A DNA stretch of 64,000 nucleotides from Proteles cristata cristata (taxonomy: Eukaryota; Chordata; Mammalia; Carnivora; Hyaenidae). The translations under genes and the position numbers were made by a program. Location of the stretch: positions 186,001 to 250,000 of the forward strand of contig JAESUZ010002404.1 of NCBI GenBank assembly GCA_017311185.1. The letters are read 5' to 3'. The notes beneath the pieces were generated by a model. It did no database searches, was not told the DNA's origin, and saw nothing but the letters and a program-made list of their open reading frames with translations. Of this stretch, positions 9,848-22,274 are shown piece after piece; within the stretch, counting starts at the first letter, position 1; every line of letters begins with the position of its first letter.

Positions 9848-11582
9848 GAAAAAAATCAATTAGGATCCATTCTTTGTTGTTTTACAGTTTTGACCCACCT
9901 CTGGCCAATGATATATATATGACAGTAGCTGTTAATTTATGTGCTACAACTGCATGTGTTGACATAGTTTACAATGTAAAACTACATATTTTCTACATTA
10001 GAATTGGTATAATTCATCTGGATAATTATTAGCCTTTATAAACAAACTTTTTTAGTGCTTGCAGTCAGAAAACAGTGACATTAAAAGCCTAAGCTTTTGT
10101 AACATATGGCTTCAATTTGCATTTTAATCAGAATATGGAAGTCATTACTCTGACATCTGAAACTGAGGTAGCAATAAAAAATTATCACTAACAGGATAGC
10201 AGACACAATTTATTTTGTGTTTATTACTGGGTGGCCTTCTTGAAACTTTTGTGAACTTAATTGATTCCAGATATTAGAAAATTACAATTAAACTATGACA
10301 TTTATTTTAGATGCATTTAAGTTGAACTGTCTTAATAGGATTGGTACAAATTAATGATTTATATCTATTAAGATTTATAGCATATGTGTACAAACACATA
10401 GATGCATATGTATTCATATGTATGTTTATAAATATAGACAAATGACCAAAAGATTCATTTGAAAAATACTAAATGTCTTCATTATAGTTAATATGTCTGA
10501 AATGAGAATGTTGGTGAAAAAGAATTTCAAGTTTTATTCTAAATACTATTTTCAGTCTTATTGTGGGGATATATTATTAATATAATAAAATAATTTACAA
10601 CATGAGATGATATTTAATCTCTAAATTTTATTTTAATTAAATATGCAATCATAATTATTTAAAGCACTATTCAATAAATTATTAAAACTAACTTCTTAAT
10701 GGAGAAAATAGTTAAAAGGTGCACTCTTCTATGGTCTGGAACTTTATTTTTTGTCTTAAAATTTTAATATAATCTTAATTTATACACTTAGGAAACATAT
10801 TTTCACTTCTCATATACTCCATATATTGGGCTGAGTGTTGAAGAAAACAATGATTAATAAAACATAGTTCTTGTCCTTGAGAAACTCAAGTGTAAGTACC
10901 GGCAAATAGATACCTTAGAGTATGAGATGGTAAATATTATTTAGTGATGTTTCTGAAGAAAGGACACAACAATTTGCTAGGAAATGTTACAAAAGGTTTT
11001 ACTGAGGAGGCTGCAATTAAAGAATGAGTACACACACATTTTCCAGGAACATAAGCAAGGCAAAAGGAATTCTCAGCAGAAGAGAGCGTTACATGCACAA
11101 AAATGATGTTTTTAATTGGCCTGGTATATTTAGTTATCTTTTGTTAATTTATTCATTGAGCTTATATTTATTGTGCTCCTGTGTACCAAGCACTGGGTTG
11201 AGTGCTGTGTATATCATAGTGAATCTGACAGACATGCTTCTATCATAAAATTCAATTTAGTATAGAAGAATAAACAAGTAATTAAAATCATAATGGGTGT
11301 TACAAAGGAGGAAGAATAGAGTGTTATAGCTGTGTATATAACAATGTCAAATATAAGAGAAGCTTTTGGAATATTGAGGAATGGTGTAAAATGGGACTGA
11401 ATAAGGGTTGGAGTCTAATTTCGAAGAACATTATATACTAAGTATAGGAGTTTACGTAATATTTTATTTAAAAAGTATAGAATTTCATTGCCTGATCAAA
11501 CTTTCTATTTTGTGACAGTCATTCTAGAAGTATTCTTATGAATGGATTAGAGTAGGGATAGATTTATAACACGGCTATTTGG
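9848..11582. other. Low-repeat AT-rich DNA with two weak L2-like remnants
   Basis: No gene recognised. 10795-10925 (...GGGCTGAGTGTTGAAG...CTTGTCCTTGAGAAACTCAAG) and 11125-11250 (...TATTGTGCTCCTGTGTACCAAGCACTGGGTTGAGTGCTG...) resemble the 3' end of the ancient L2 LINE in minus orientation. The rest is unassigned. Confidence 0.5.
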
Positions 11583-11593
11583 GAGGTTTTTAT

Positions 11594-11649
11594 TTTATTT
11601 TTTTACAAATAGTTTATTGTCAAGTTGGTTTCCATATAACACCCAGTGA
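11594..11649 (-). mobile_element. 56-bp L1 3'-end micro-insertion
   Basis: TTTTATTTTTTTACAAATAG... to ...CATATAACACCCAGTG is the reverse complement of the last ~50 bp of felid L1. It is flanked by an 11-bp direct repeat GAGGTTTTTAT (11583-11593 and 11650-11660), so it is a complete but extremely 5'-truncated insertion. Confidence 0.9.
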
Positions 11650-11660
11650 GAGGTTTTTAT

Positions 11661-12153
11661 GACATTTAGTCAGCAAAAGGTTTTAATTGCTTAGAATTAG
11701 CATTTAGACTGTTAAGAGAGGACTAGGGTGTATCAATGTATATCTGAATTTTTAAATCAGTTTTCAGTTCCATTTGATACTGTTTTCAGGAGATCTCTAC
11801 TGGATGTTTTCTGCCTATCTTGTGATGCATAATAAAGCAAATTAATAGTCTTATTCCACATCCGTCTACTATGTCCAGCTTCTCTATAACAACTAATGTT
11901 TTCTAGCTCATTTTACAAATAAGACATATTAGACTATTCCTGACTAGCACATTTGTATTTTGCTAGTCTTTTGCCAAGTCCTAATTTACTTTAAAACTTT
12001 AAACCATTTTCCCATGATAAAAATCCCTAGGTTGTTTGTTTGTTCATTTATGTTTTTAATCTATCTAGCTACTACTTAGTCATCTCTCACTGGTCCAGAT
12101 TCATTTTAGAACATTACTGTTTGTGTCTCAGGCATTAATGCTTGAGATCAAGT
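11661..12153. other. No recognised gene or repeat
   Basis: Single-copy-looking sequence. No feature identified. Confidence 0.45.
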
Positions 12154-12338
12154 CAGGGATTGGCAAACTTTATATATGGAACCAGATAGTAAATATTTTT
12201 GGCTTTTATGGGCCATATGGTCTCGATAGTAACGATTCAGCTTTGCCAATGTAGGACAAAAGCAGCCATAGACAATATGTAAACAAGTGGGTGTGGTAGT
12301 GCTGTAATAAAACTTATTTATGGACACTGAAATTTGAT
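12154..12338 (+). mobile_element. hAT-Charlie-type DNA transposon relic
   Basis: 'CAGGGATTGGCAAACTTTAT...', '...CCAGATAGTAAATATTTTTGGC...', '...AAAGCAGCCATAGACAATATG...' and '...AATAAAACTTATTTATGG' follow a common non-autonomous mammalian hAT element. A second copy lies in the opposite orientation at 25911-26125. Confidence 0.85.
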
Positions 12339-12409
12339 TTTTCTTAAAATTTTCCCATGTCAGGAAATAATATTATTTTGATTAAAAAAATAGCCAAAAC
12401 ACCATTTTA

Positions 12410-12825
12410 ATTAGTTTCCTAGGGCTTCCGTAACAAATTACCACAAACTGGGTGGCTTCAGACAACAGTTTTGACATAGTACTGGATACTGGAAACTTGA
12501 AATTAAGGTATTGGAAGACCCTGAATTCTCTAGGGAAGAATCCTTCCTTACCTTTTCCAGCTTTAAGTGGTACCTGTCAATTCCTGGCATGCCTTGGCTT
12601 AGCTGCTTCATTTCAGTCTATGCCTCCATTGTCACATGACTTTCTTCCTTGTATGTGTGTTTGGTTCCAAATCTCAGTTTCCTTTCTTTCATAGACACTA
12701 GGCATTGGATTTTGGGCTTACCCTAATCTAGTATGACTTTATTTGTGTTACATCTGCAATGGCCCTATCTCAAAATAAGGTCACATTCATAGGTACCAAT
12801 GCTAACCCTTAATCATAACCCTTAA
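12410..12825 (-). mobile_element. MaLR LTR relic (MLT1/MST-like), minus strand
   Basis: 'TTAGTTTCCTAGGGCTTCCGTAACAAATTACCACAAACTGGGTGGC...' to '...TCTCAAAATAAGGTCACATTCATAGG' is the reverse complement of an ERVL-MaLR solitary LTR. It is a non-coding relic. The 80-aa + frame inside it (12452-12694) is chance. Confidence 0.82.
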
Positions 12826-14164
12826 TCTCCTTTAGCTCTTCATTAGGATGATGGTACATTCACAGTGTTTCATATATATCTATTACAGTTGCTTTGGTTT
12901 TACATAACAGAAAATAATTTGGTTAGTTTAAGACAAAAACAGGGATTAAGAGATTAGGGATTCATTGAGATCTTTCACAGAAATTGAGGGACATTCTAAA
13001 TAATCTAGTCTCAGGAAATAATGGAACTAGGGAACTCAGCAGTAGGACCTTTTTTGAAATATGACACTATCGTTATAGTAATTCAGCTCTAATATCCCCA
13101 TTTCTCCCCTCTCCCCCTTGCCATTACACCAAAATTATAAATCCTTTGAGGGGGTATCTGATTGGCCTAGTTTGGGTGTAGTGTATCTGATCCTAGATCA
13201 GGTGACCATAGCAAAGTGGGGGATTTTGTCAATTTTGTCAGTGACATCTTTTGTATCATACACACTTGTGGGACTCCTCTGTGGTATAGAGGATCAAATA
13301 GAATAATCCCCATTTGATACATGCTAGGTGTCATTGTTATTTTCTTTCATGTACCTTAGACAGTGACACATCTCAGTTTAGAAATTTTTTCTCTAGAGTA
13401 GGTTATAATCTCCTATAGATCTTAATTTGTGATTCTGTAGGAGCAGTGTCCTTTCCCTGTGCATTCCTTCTCTCTTCTTTCTTTCTGCCCTTTCTCCTTT
13501 CCTCTTCTGCTTCTGCTTCTTTTCTCTATTATTACCCTGTCAAGCTCTTTCAGAGTTGAGATTTTATTTTAGTCATATTTGTATTCTAATGAGTTAGATC
13601 TTAAGACAGTCTTTTGAAAGAGTACTCTGGGAGAGTGAACAGTTAAGTAAAAATAAGTCCCTAAATGGGAACAAACTTGGTACATTTGGTTTGTAGCCAA
13701 GATGACTATTATGGCTGGATAGAATGGTATGAAATGGGATTGGAAAAGTAGGTAAAGGACAGTTCATTTTTAGGACCTTTTTGGGTATGTTAAATGTAGA
13801 TTTTATGTTTAATAGAAAACCTTTGAAGATTTTTAAACAAAAGAATGATATGGTATGATTTGCGTTTTCAGTTACTCTGATTTGGGAAGAAGAAACCTTA
13901 GGGAAGATAGGTAACAGTATCAGAAGCCTTGGGACCAGTTCTCAGGCTGTTATAACAGACTCTAAGAGCTCCAGAAAATTTAAATGTCATGTAAAATTGA
14001 TTTGATTGAATTTTACAGGTAATTTATTTTAGTACAGATAAATTTTGGTTAGCGTCTAAAATCTATACTAATTTGTTTAATTCTTTTACCAAAGCAAAAT
14101 TTGTAGTAAGCATATGGAACATATACTTTCTTGGTGATCTTCTTACCCACCCTTTCTCTTGTAG
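12826..14164. other. No recognised gene
   Basis: Mostly unassigned. 12890-13050 has features of an old LTR (GGGATTCATTGAG..., GGAACTCAGCAGTAGG) but no family could be assigned. 13440-13540 is pyrimidine-rich. Confidence 0.4.
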
Positions 14165-14214
14165 TGGTTGTTTTCAAAACGGTATGAAGAAACAGTATTG
14201 TAGTGCGATCTGCG
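14165..14214 (+). CDS. Weak candidate internal exon, 50 nt
   Basis: The acceptor-like CCACCCTTTCTCTTGTAG precedes TGGTTG..., and a good donor CTGCG|GTGAGG follows. One frame is open through the stretch, reading GCFQNGMKKQYCSAIC, with three cysteines. The other two frames contain stops. The end phase does not match the phase of the candidate exon at 34535, so the two cannot be consecutive exons. Splice-like pairs this short occur by chance in 64 kb. No protein family recognised. Confidence 0.12.
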
Positions 14215-14992
14215 GTGAGGCATGCTCTAGGATATTTTTACTTGTACTATTGAGAATATTCTAATTATCTCTTTAATAACGTAACTTACCCTGAATTGCA
14301 TCCTGAAATACTTTTTGAGTGGAATACAGAGGTAAATTATAGCTAGTGTGACATTAATTACCCATAATATTGGGAATACCCATGGGAGTGTTGAGACAGT
14401 CACCTTATGCAGGAGTCATGATTGCATACAAGGTTGGAACCTCTGTTCCAGATGAAAGGTAACCATTTTTGTTTGTTTATTTATTAGTCTTTTATATTTA
14501 TTTCAGTTAGCAATTACCGTGTATATTAGAATCTATGAAAGTGTTTTGTTAATTTTAAAGTATTATACAAATACAGAGAATTTTAATTCACAGGGTCAAT
14601 ATAAAATTTTTGTTGCTTTGAAAACTAAGTATAATTCATATCTTTATTGAGAGGCTTTTGAAACTCAATTTTCATGACTGTCTTTTTTCAAGTCTGGACT
14701 TCTTGTGCATCAAAAATTTAGATCTTAATTTTATTTCACCTTTATTAAATATTTTAAAATATTTTACTTAACAATTGTTGATAATTACTTACCCTTTTCA
14801 TTAAAAATGATAACTTAAATGACCATAAACAGTTACAGCATTAAACTTTCTAATAAAAAATGTAATATACTGTACTCTTCAGCTTTTTTTTTTAAAGAAG
14901 GAAATTTAGTCCTTGCTAACAGTATATAGATTTAGAAGTGCTGTGACTTTAAAAAAAAAATTTTTTTTTGTATTTTTTTGTATTTTGTATTG

Positions 14993-14996
<4 letters not shown>
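14215..14996. other. No recognised gene or repeat
   Basis: AT-rich sequence. Nothing supported. Confidence 0.4.
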
Positions 14997-15028
<32 letters not shown>

Positions 15029-15039
15029 CATATATATAC
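14997..15039. repeat. (TG)n/(TA)n microsatellite
   Basis: About 13 TG units followed by TATATACATATATATA. Likely polymorphic in length. Confidence 0.95.
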
Positions 15040-17576
15040 TTCCACATACTACACTATACAAACACACACACTTGTGGGAGAAAGAACGTCATTGATTGCA
15101 CCATTATGAATCTGATGTTTTTAAAAAGACGTGTTTTCCATTTTTGGTGTTAAAAATTGCTTATAAAATAATGTCCTTATGCAGGATAGCCTGTGCATAT
15201 TTGAAAGTATTGGAAAGGAAGCATTACATTTAAAGAAGGCTGGTTTTAATTACTAAGTAGGCATATATACAGTATGTGTTTATAAAATTTATGTTTGCAT
15301 TCTGATTTCTTATTAGAGTAATTTATGATGGAAATAAAAGTCAACAGGAGAGGCAAACTAGTACAGGAAATGGTGAGAAATTGTGGAGTTAGGGGGAATG
15401 ATTAAGAATTGGGATCTATTACATTCTTATTAAGAACACACATACAAGTGTAGATAAAAAAGGCAAAGTTCATTTACGATATATTTATTAACAGCCTGAG
15501 CCTGGTAGAAAGTAATATTGATTGAGCAATTTTGGATTTTTTCCAACTCCTGTTTACTTTGCTAAAGCCATAACAAGGTAATCTGGTTTCTTTCGACTTA
15601 AATAAGACAAAGAATTCAATATTAAGGCACTGTTTATAGGTTGTTAAATATTTTAGTTTGGTGTCTGAGGATAATGTTTAACATTGTGTTCAATTAGTGT
15701 GAATGAACTAATTGAAGTGCCAGATTCTTAAATGTCTTACTTCAATTAATACAAAATACTAAGGGCTCCATTCATTCCCCGTTACTTGCTCCAGGGGTGC
15801 CAGCCACACAGTCTCCATAAGCAGGCTTTTCTGGGGACTAATCAAGACTCATGGCCTCCAGGTTTTGTGGCACTGGCATTTCAGTATCTGAAGCATCACT
15901 TTTTCTTTTTATGAGCTTCTCTGTTTTTATCCCCCTTTTTCCCTCCCATTTTAACTTATGCATGGAATCAAGCCTGTGTGATACACTAATATAGTTAGAA
16001 ATGAGTATAATTTGGTAAAGCTTAGTGGAAAGTTATACCAATAAATAAATAAACCCAAAGGAAACTTTATGCCAATTTAGGATATTGGTTCTCAGTAGAT
16101 GAAATTTTCAGTGAAAGACAGCAGTAATGTTTTTTCCTACTGGTGTTAGGACTAGATGGGGGTAAAATAGCAAAGTAGACAATTTTTTTGTTTGGTACTC
16201 TCCTATCTTCCTTTTTCAGCATCTCTGTTCCTATTTCTGTTTTTCTTCAGGTATCTATCCTTGTCAGCTATTTTTTAATAAGTTTCCTGTGTCCAGAGAT
16301 ATTTGCAACTTAAAGCAATTATTTATTAACGAATGAAAAATCCTGCATGTCCAACAGAATACAGTAATGCAAATGTGGTTTCAGGCACTGTGAGAGGAAA
16401 TGAAGATCTGTTTTGGAGGTGAGAGGGACTTTCAACATATCTTAAATCTGTGTAGGTAAATAAGTGCTCTGTTTGATCATGCTGGATCTAGAGTCTCCTT
16501 TGGCTTTATTGTGTCTAGTCTCAGTTATTCTTTGAATGAATTACATAGATAACAGATTGCCATAGATAGAGTTGTATAGTGTAGTAAAACTCTTGGCTTC
16601 TAACCTTTTATAATTACTTGTTCAGAATATTAGAGCTGAATAACAAGACCATAGCCCCTCTACGCTTTGAAGACACCTTTTATCTTGGTCTTAATTGTGA
16701 GTGTGCATGCATGTTAGCATGCATGATTGCATGTGTGGCATATGTGTGTATACATACTTCCTTCAGACCTTCTCCTCTGCTGACTCTAGATCTTTGCTCC
16801 AGCTGTTTCAAACTCTATGCATACACTTTTTCTTTCTTGTAGGTTTTCATTACTTGTAATAGAGCATTTTTGGCAGAGGAAGAATCTGATTTCTTTTTTC
16901 TTTTTTTGCTACCAAGAGAAGGCTCAGAAAATGCTTTTGATTATTGAGTTACTATCACGTGGTACCATTAAGTAGGTAAACAGTAACCATTTATTGAAGA
17001 AATGAGTAAGTTTACTTTGGAAATTTACTTTACATATTTCAGGATACTTGATAAACTTTCTTTTGTTAACTCTGAGAAAAATATTACTAGGAATTAATGA
17101 GAATTGCTGTCTGTTGCTGGTGGAGTGCTCATTAGTAAAATAACTTTGGAAAAAATTTTGTACTTTTACATACAGTTTAATAGACACACATTCTACAATT
17201 CATCATTGAATTGTAGTAAAACAAAGTTTTACTTGTGTGTACCAGGAGAAACCAACAATAATTTTAGAGCAGTGTGTTCATAATTATAAAAATTCAGTTC
17301 AACTCAAGGATCCACCAGCAATTGAAGATAAGTAAATCATATATTAATCTCCTGGAATACCATATAGTATATCAGCTTCAAGTTGGTTCTGAGAAACTCC
17401 AGTGAATTATTTCTTTCAAATACTCATGCTGTTTCCTATTTGGAAATTAAGCTGCTTTTAAGTTTGTTTTTCTTAGTATTACAGTTTAACATTGTTAATA
17501 TCTGAGGCTTTTTTGCATCTTTCTACTTTCTGGTTTTGTAATTTGTAGCTTCTACTTTCCTTAAAAACAACAACAT
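15040..17576. other. Low-repeat DNA, no recognised gene
   Basis: Apparently single-copy. 15770-15910 is less AT-rich than its surroundings (CTCCAGGGGTGCCAGCCACAC...). 16697-16757 is an alternating purine-pyrimidine stretch with repeated GCATGCATG. No frame with convincing exon structure. Confidence 0.45.
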
Positions 17577-17812
17577 GGACGCCTGGGTGGCTTAGTCGGT
17601 TAAGCGTCCGACTTTCGCTTAGGTCATGATCTCGCGGTTCGTGGGTTCGGGCCCCGCGTCGGGCCCTGTGTTGACTGCCAGCTCAGAGCCTGGAGCCTGT
17701 TTCAGTCTGACTCCCTCTCTCTCTGACCCTCCCCTGCTCGCGCGCTCTCTCTCTCTCTCTCCTAGAAATAAATAAAACATTAAAAAAAAAAATTAAAAAA
17801 AAAAAAAAAAAA
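17577..17812 (+). mobile_element. Felid SINE, plus strand, CpG-rich young copy
   Basis: GGACGCCTGGGTGGCTTAGTCGG, then TTCGCTTAGGTCATGATC, CGCGGTTCGTGGGTTCGGGCC, GACTGCCAGCTCAGAGCC, CCTAGAAATAAATAAAAC and a long A-run. Retained CpGs point to recent insertion. The A-rich tail passes into CCACAACAACAACCACCACC. Confidence 0.96.
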
Positions 17813-18880
17813 CCACAACAACAACCACCACCACCACCAACTTATTAGTGGTATGGCTATAGTTGAAAGAAACAACAACGTTTGTACTATCCGCACAATT
17901 TATTTTTTGTTATTCATGCTCTTTACTTTTTTTGTCATAAATAGTATAGACTTGTTTATACTTTTTTCTTTTGGAAAATTGGAACCCCAAGTTAATAAAA
18001 TACAAATATTTGAGAAACTATTTAATAATTCTCCAGACATCTAGGGCCCTAAATATTTAAGAAGTGATAAATGTGGACTTCATTCCAAGGTAGAGATCTT
18101 ACTTTAACAAATTCTGAAGCAAATTCTTCACTGGGCTAGATTTATTTGAATGCAAGTAGCTGGATAACAACTTATAAGAGAATTAAAGTGTAAATGTATT
18201 TATTTTTTAAAGTAAATTTCAAGGAGTCTGAAGAGTAGCAGTTCCAGGATTCTGTGATGTCAAGAACTCAGGCTATTTAGATTTTCCTACTCTGCCATCT
18301 TTGGGTCATTGGCCTTTTGTTTTCATGCTGTCAATAAATTCCATGATGATGATGATGATAGTGGTGGTGGTGAAAGACATACAATTATTATTTCTATTTT
18401 TGGGGGAAGGACTTGATTGAACAGGATGGCATTTGGGACACAACTCTTTGAAAGTATTATTCTGTTGATATTTTGGAAATCATATAACTGAAATCCTGAC
18501 ATAATGGAAAAGGAAAAATCCTGACATAATGGCCTTCCATATTCACAGTTCCTTTTTCTCATTTTGCTCTTTCCTTCCTTAATGTTATTTTCATGGCTTA
18601 TAGAATAATTGGACTGTGTATTTGGATATTACAGTCATTGTTAATGACCCTGTTTATTCTAGTATAGAATAAATAGCTGTTAGATGTTTTAAAGGAGTTA
18701 CATTCATATTGTCATCTAATTCACTGGGTTTTTTTTGGTGTTTATTGAATTAATTTGGTTGTATAAAAGGTACTATTTCTAATTTGTATGTTTTGTTGGA
18801 GTTTTTATTTTAGTTTTTAACGTTGATATATGACCTTCCATTTTCCTTGTTCTTCTTAGGTTGTACATAACTTTAAAAAA
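17813..18880. other. No recognised gene; short repeats only
   Basis: Contains ATG(ATG)n/GTGGTGGTGG at 18343-18372 and a 17-bp direct repeat AAATCCTGACATAATGG (18491-18507 and 18516-18532). Otherwise unassigned. Confidence 0.45.
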
Positions 18881-20585
18881 TAAAACTTAATTTTCAGAGT
18901 AGTTTTAGTTTTATAGAAACATTGAGCAGGAAGTACAGGTAGTTTTTCTATTCTTCCCTTCTCCTTTTCCCTGTTACTAACATCTTGCATTAGTGTGGCA
19001 TAGTTGTTACAACAGATGAACCTATGTTGATACATTGTTATTTACTAAATCACTAAAACCTGTAGTTTACATTAGGATATATTTTTTGCATTGTACAGTT
19101 CTGTGGATTTTGATGAATGTATAATATGATGTATCTACCATTACAGTGTCATTTGGAATAGTTTCACTGCCCTAAAAATCCTCTGTGTTCTACCTATTCG
19201 TCAATTCTTAGTAACCAATGATCATTTCACTGTCTTTAAAGTTTTGCCTTTTCTAGACTGGGAAAGTTGTTGCTTATTGATTTTAGCCACTATTAGAATG
19301 CCATCTGAAAAAAAGAGAAATTTGCTTTTTCCTTTCTAATCTGGATGCCTTTTATTTCTTTTGCATGGTTGCATTATTGCATTGGCTAAGACTTCCATGA
19401 CAGTATTGAATAGAAATCGAACTGACTTCCTGCCTTGTCCCTAATCTTAGGAGAAATGTATTCAGTCTTTTCACCTTTAAATATGTTAGCTATAGGGTTT
19501 TTTTAGATGACCTTTTTCCATTTGAGAGAGTTCCCTTTTCTAGTTTTTATGAAAGTTTTTATTATCAGGAACAGAAGTTTGATTATGGCCAATGTTTTTC
19601 CTGTAGCTATAGAGTTGATCATGTGGTTGTTTTTTTTAGTTTAGTATGGTGAATTACATTGCTTGATGTTTGAATGTTAAAATAACCTTGCGTCCTGGAA
19701 TAAAACCCACTTGATTTATTATTCCCTTTGTGTATTGCTGGATTCAATCTGTTCAAATTTTGTTAAGCATCTTTGTATTTATATTTTGGGGATATATTGG
19801 TCTGTAGTTTTCTTGTAATATCTTTGTCTGGTTTTACTATCAGGGTAACACTGCCTTAGAATGCGTTAAGCATTCCATTCTCTCCTTTACCAATTTTTAG
19901 AAGGGTATGTATAGAATTGGACTTAGTTCTTTCTTAAATGTGGGTATAAATTTACCAGTGAAGCCATCTGGACCAGGATTTTCCTTTGTGGGAAGATGCT
20001 TAACTACTCTTTTAATTTCTTATTTAAACATGGGGTGTTTAGGCTATTTTTCTTTTTGTATGATCTTTGATAGTTTGTCTTCGAAGCAGTTTATCCATTT
20101 CATTTAAGTTGTCAAATTAATTGGCATAAATTATTTATATGTTCCCTGATTATTCTTTTTATTTCTGAAGAATTTGTAAATATGACCCCATTTCTTGATA
20201 ATACTAATTTGTGCTCTCTTTCTCTCCCGCCTCTCTCTTCTCCAGATTATAGTCTGTGTGGGGAAATGTTTTGTATGGGTCTGAGGAGAATATTTATTCT
20301 ACTTTTGTTTAGTGTAGAGCTCTGTAAAAATCAGTTAGTTTAACTGATAGTATTCTTCCAGTGTCATACATGTATTGATTTTCTCTGTACTTCCCCCTCA
20401 GACTCTAGTTGTGGATTTGTCTTATTTGTCCATGTAGTTATATATTTTTGACTCATGTGTTTTGAGTCTTTGTTCTTAGATTCATAAACATTTAACTTTG
20501 TTATGTCCTCTTGATTAATGGGCTGCTATATTATTGTGAAATGGCTCTTTATCTCTGGTAACATATGCCTATATCTAAAAAAATC
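18881..20585 (-). mobile_element. Old L1 relic, minus strand (3' UTR plus ORF2 pieces)
   Basis: 18881-19250 resembles an L1M 3' UTR. 19320-20230 is the reverse complement of the ORF2 reverse-transcriptase region ('...CATTGGCTAAGACTTCC...', '...GGGATATATTGGTCTGTAGTTTTC...', '...CCAGTGAAGCCATCTGGACCAGG...'). 20340-20580 is the upstream ORF2 region. Blocks are missing between them. Frames are destroyed. Confidence 0.85.
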
Positions 20586-22274
20586 ACTAGCAAAAGGAGT
20601 GGAATTAACATTATTGATTAAGCCAGAGCTTTGTAAAAGAAGGTGGATAATCTAAAGAAAATCAGCATTTGTTAGAACAGAGGAAAGAAGTGAAGAAAAG
20701 GGGAGGGATATTGAATAGTTGTCTAATAATTATTTATTACATATACTACACTTGCCTACTTAAATATTCTGTACGCTAATTCAATGAAAGGTCAAATTTA
20801 GGTATAATTTGGAGCTACCCAGATTCTCAGTTATTACAGTATTTGGTAGTATCACCATTTAATGGTTAAGAAAACTCAGCTGAAAGATTGAGTTGACTCT
20901 GTTGTTTTGAAGCAAAATGGAAATCTCACTCTAAACTTCAGCTTTTGTGTTTTTATTTGTTTGTTTGTTATCCTTTGTTTGACTTTGAGTCTAAGAAGAT
21001 AGCATTATGAGGGGAAAACCCATGCTTTTCTTAAGTTGTCTTAAGTTTCTTAAGGGAAAGCAGAACATAGCATACTATGTTATTTCATCATGTCACACTG
21101 GATAGAACATGACAGAACATATATTTACAAAAATGCACTCTTCTTTAGAGCCAGATGACTGCTATCAATTTGGAAACAAACCATCTGCTTATTGTTTAAA
21201 TTCCTGGATTGCTTACCAACCCACATCTATACTGTAAACAGAAGTAACATTCTTCATAACCTTAAAACCACTGCGAAAGTCCATTGTCTCCATATGTAAT
21301 GCATATTTCCTGTGTACTGAATGAAAACAGATTATGACATTTATGATGTCTACAAAGATCAAGTTGACTTCATTCACGTGAAAGGCTAATGAGTTATACT
21401 TTCAGCATTTAAAATTGTTATAGTACAGTTTAGGACATATTTGTTCACACTTCGGTAAAGCTTATACCCCCATATAAATGCGTATAATTTATAAGTGCAA
21501 ATAAATAAGCATTTACTTGACACAGTCCAAACAACTACTTATTCATTAGCTCTTAATTTTTGCATTTATTCACCTGTTTTTAGGTTCTTGGTGCTAGAGG
21601 TTTAATGATGAACAAAACACAACTTATGGTTTAGTGAGAAGTTTACATGAACAAGTAATTCCTATAAGTATACAATAATATTTTAAGTATATTACTATAA
21701 TAACTATTATTTATATTAAATATTATAAATTCTTGAAAGTACAACAAGAATTAGAGATTACTCAAGTTTCTGATTGGGCAAATGGTAGGTGGAAACACAG
21801 GTACAAGACCATTGACCTGCAAGCGAAGATGAGATTGGTAGTGCTTGTTTGCTGATTGTTCAGTTTTTATATAAAGTACTTTGTTAGGTGCATTATCAGA
21901 AAAGTTGTTCTTCATTGGTGGTATATGTAGAGTTTTGTATGGAACGCAGTTTTCACAACAATTTACTGTCCTTGGATCCTTAAGTCTTCTTATGAATGTG
22001 ACATGCAGACTTGATTCATCTTTTTTTCCCTAGATTATTCATGTATTGAATTTATTGTTGGCTATAGTATTATTGCTTATTTTCCTCTGCTTTGGTTACC
22101 CTCTACCTCTGCCCTCAGTTTATATGGATTTAAGATAAAATTTATATCTAAAGCATATAAATGTCCTTTCAAACATTTTTTTCATCAAGGTAGGATCCAG
22201 GTTTTTCCTATGGTTGGTAGGAATTAAATTACCAATTAATTGAAGACAGCTTTGGGGAGGGAGGCAGGTGTGTA
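20586..22274. other. Low-repeat DNA with a weak L2-like piece
   Basis: No gene. 21545-21670 (...TTGGTGCTAGAGG...GATGAACAAAACACAAC...) resembles the L2 3' end, minus orientation. The rest is unassigned. Confidence 0.4.

Noticed and set aside
12452..12694. 80-codon + frame with few stops
   Set aside because: Falls entirely inside the MaLR LTR relic in antisense.
17577..17650. tRNA-gene-like A and B boxes at SINE heads
   Set aside because: These are the tRNA-derived parts of SINEs followed by CT-rich bodies and A-tails; they do not form a complete tRNA cloverleaf with acceptor ends.
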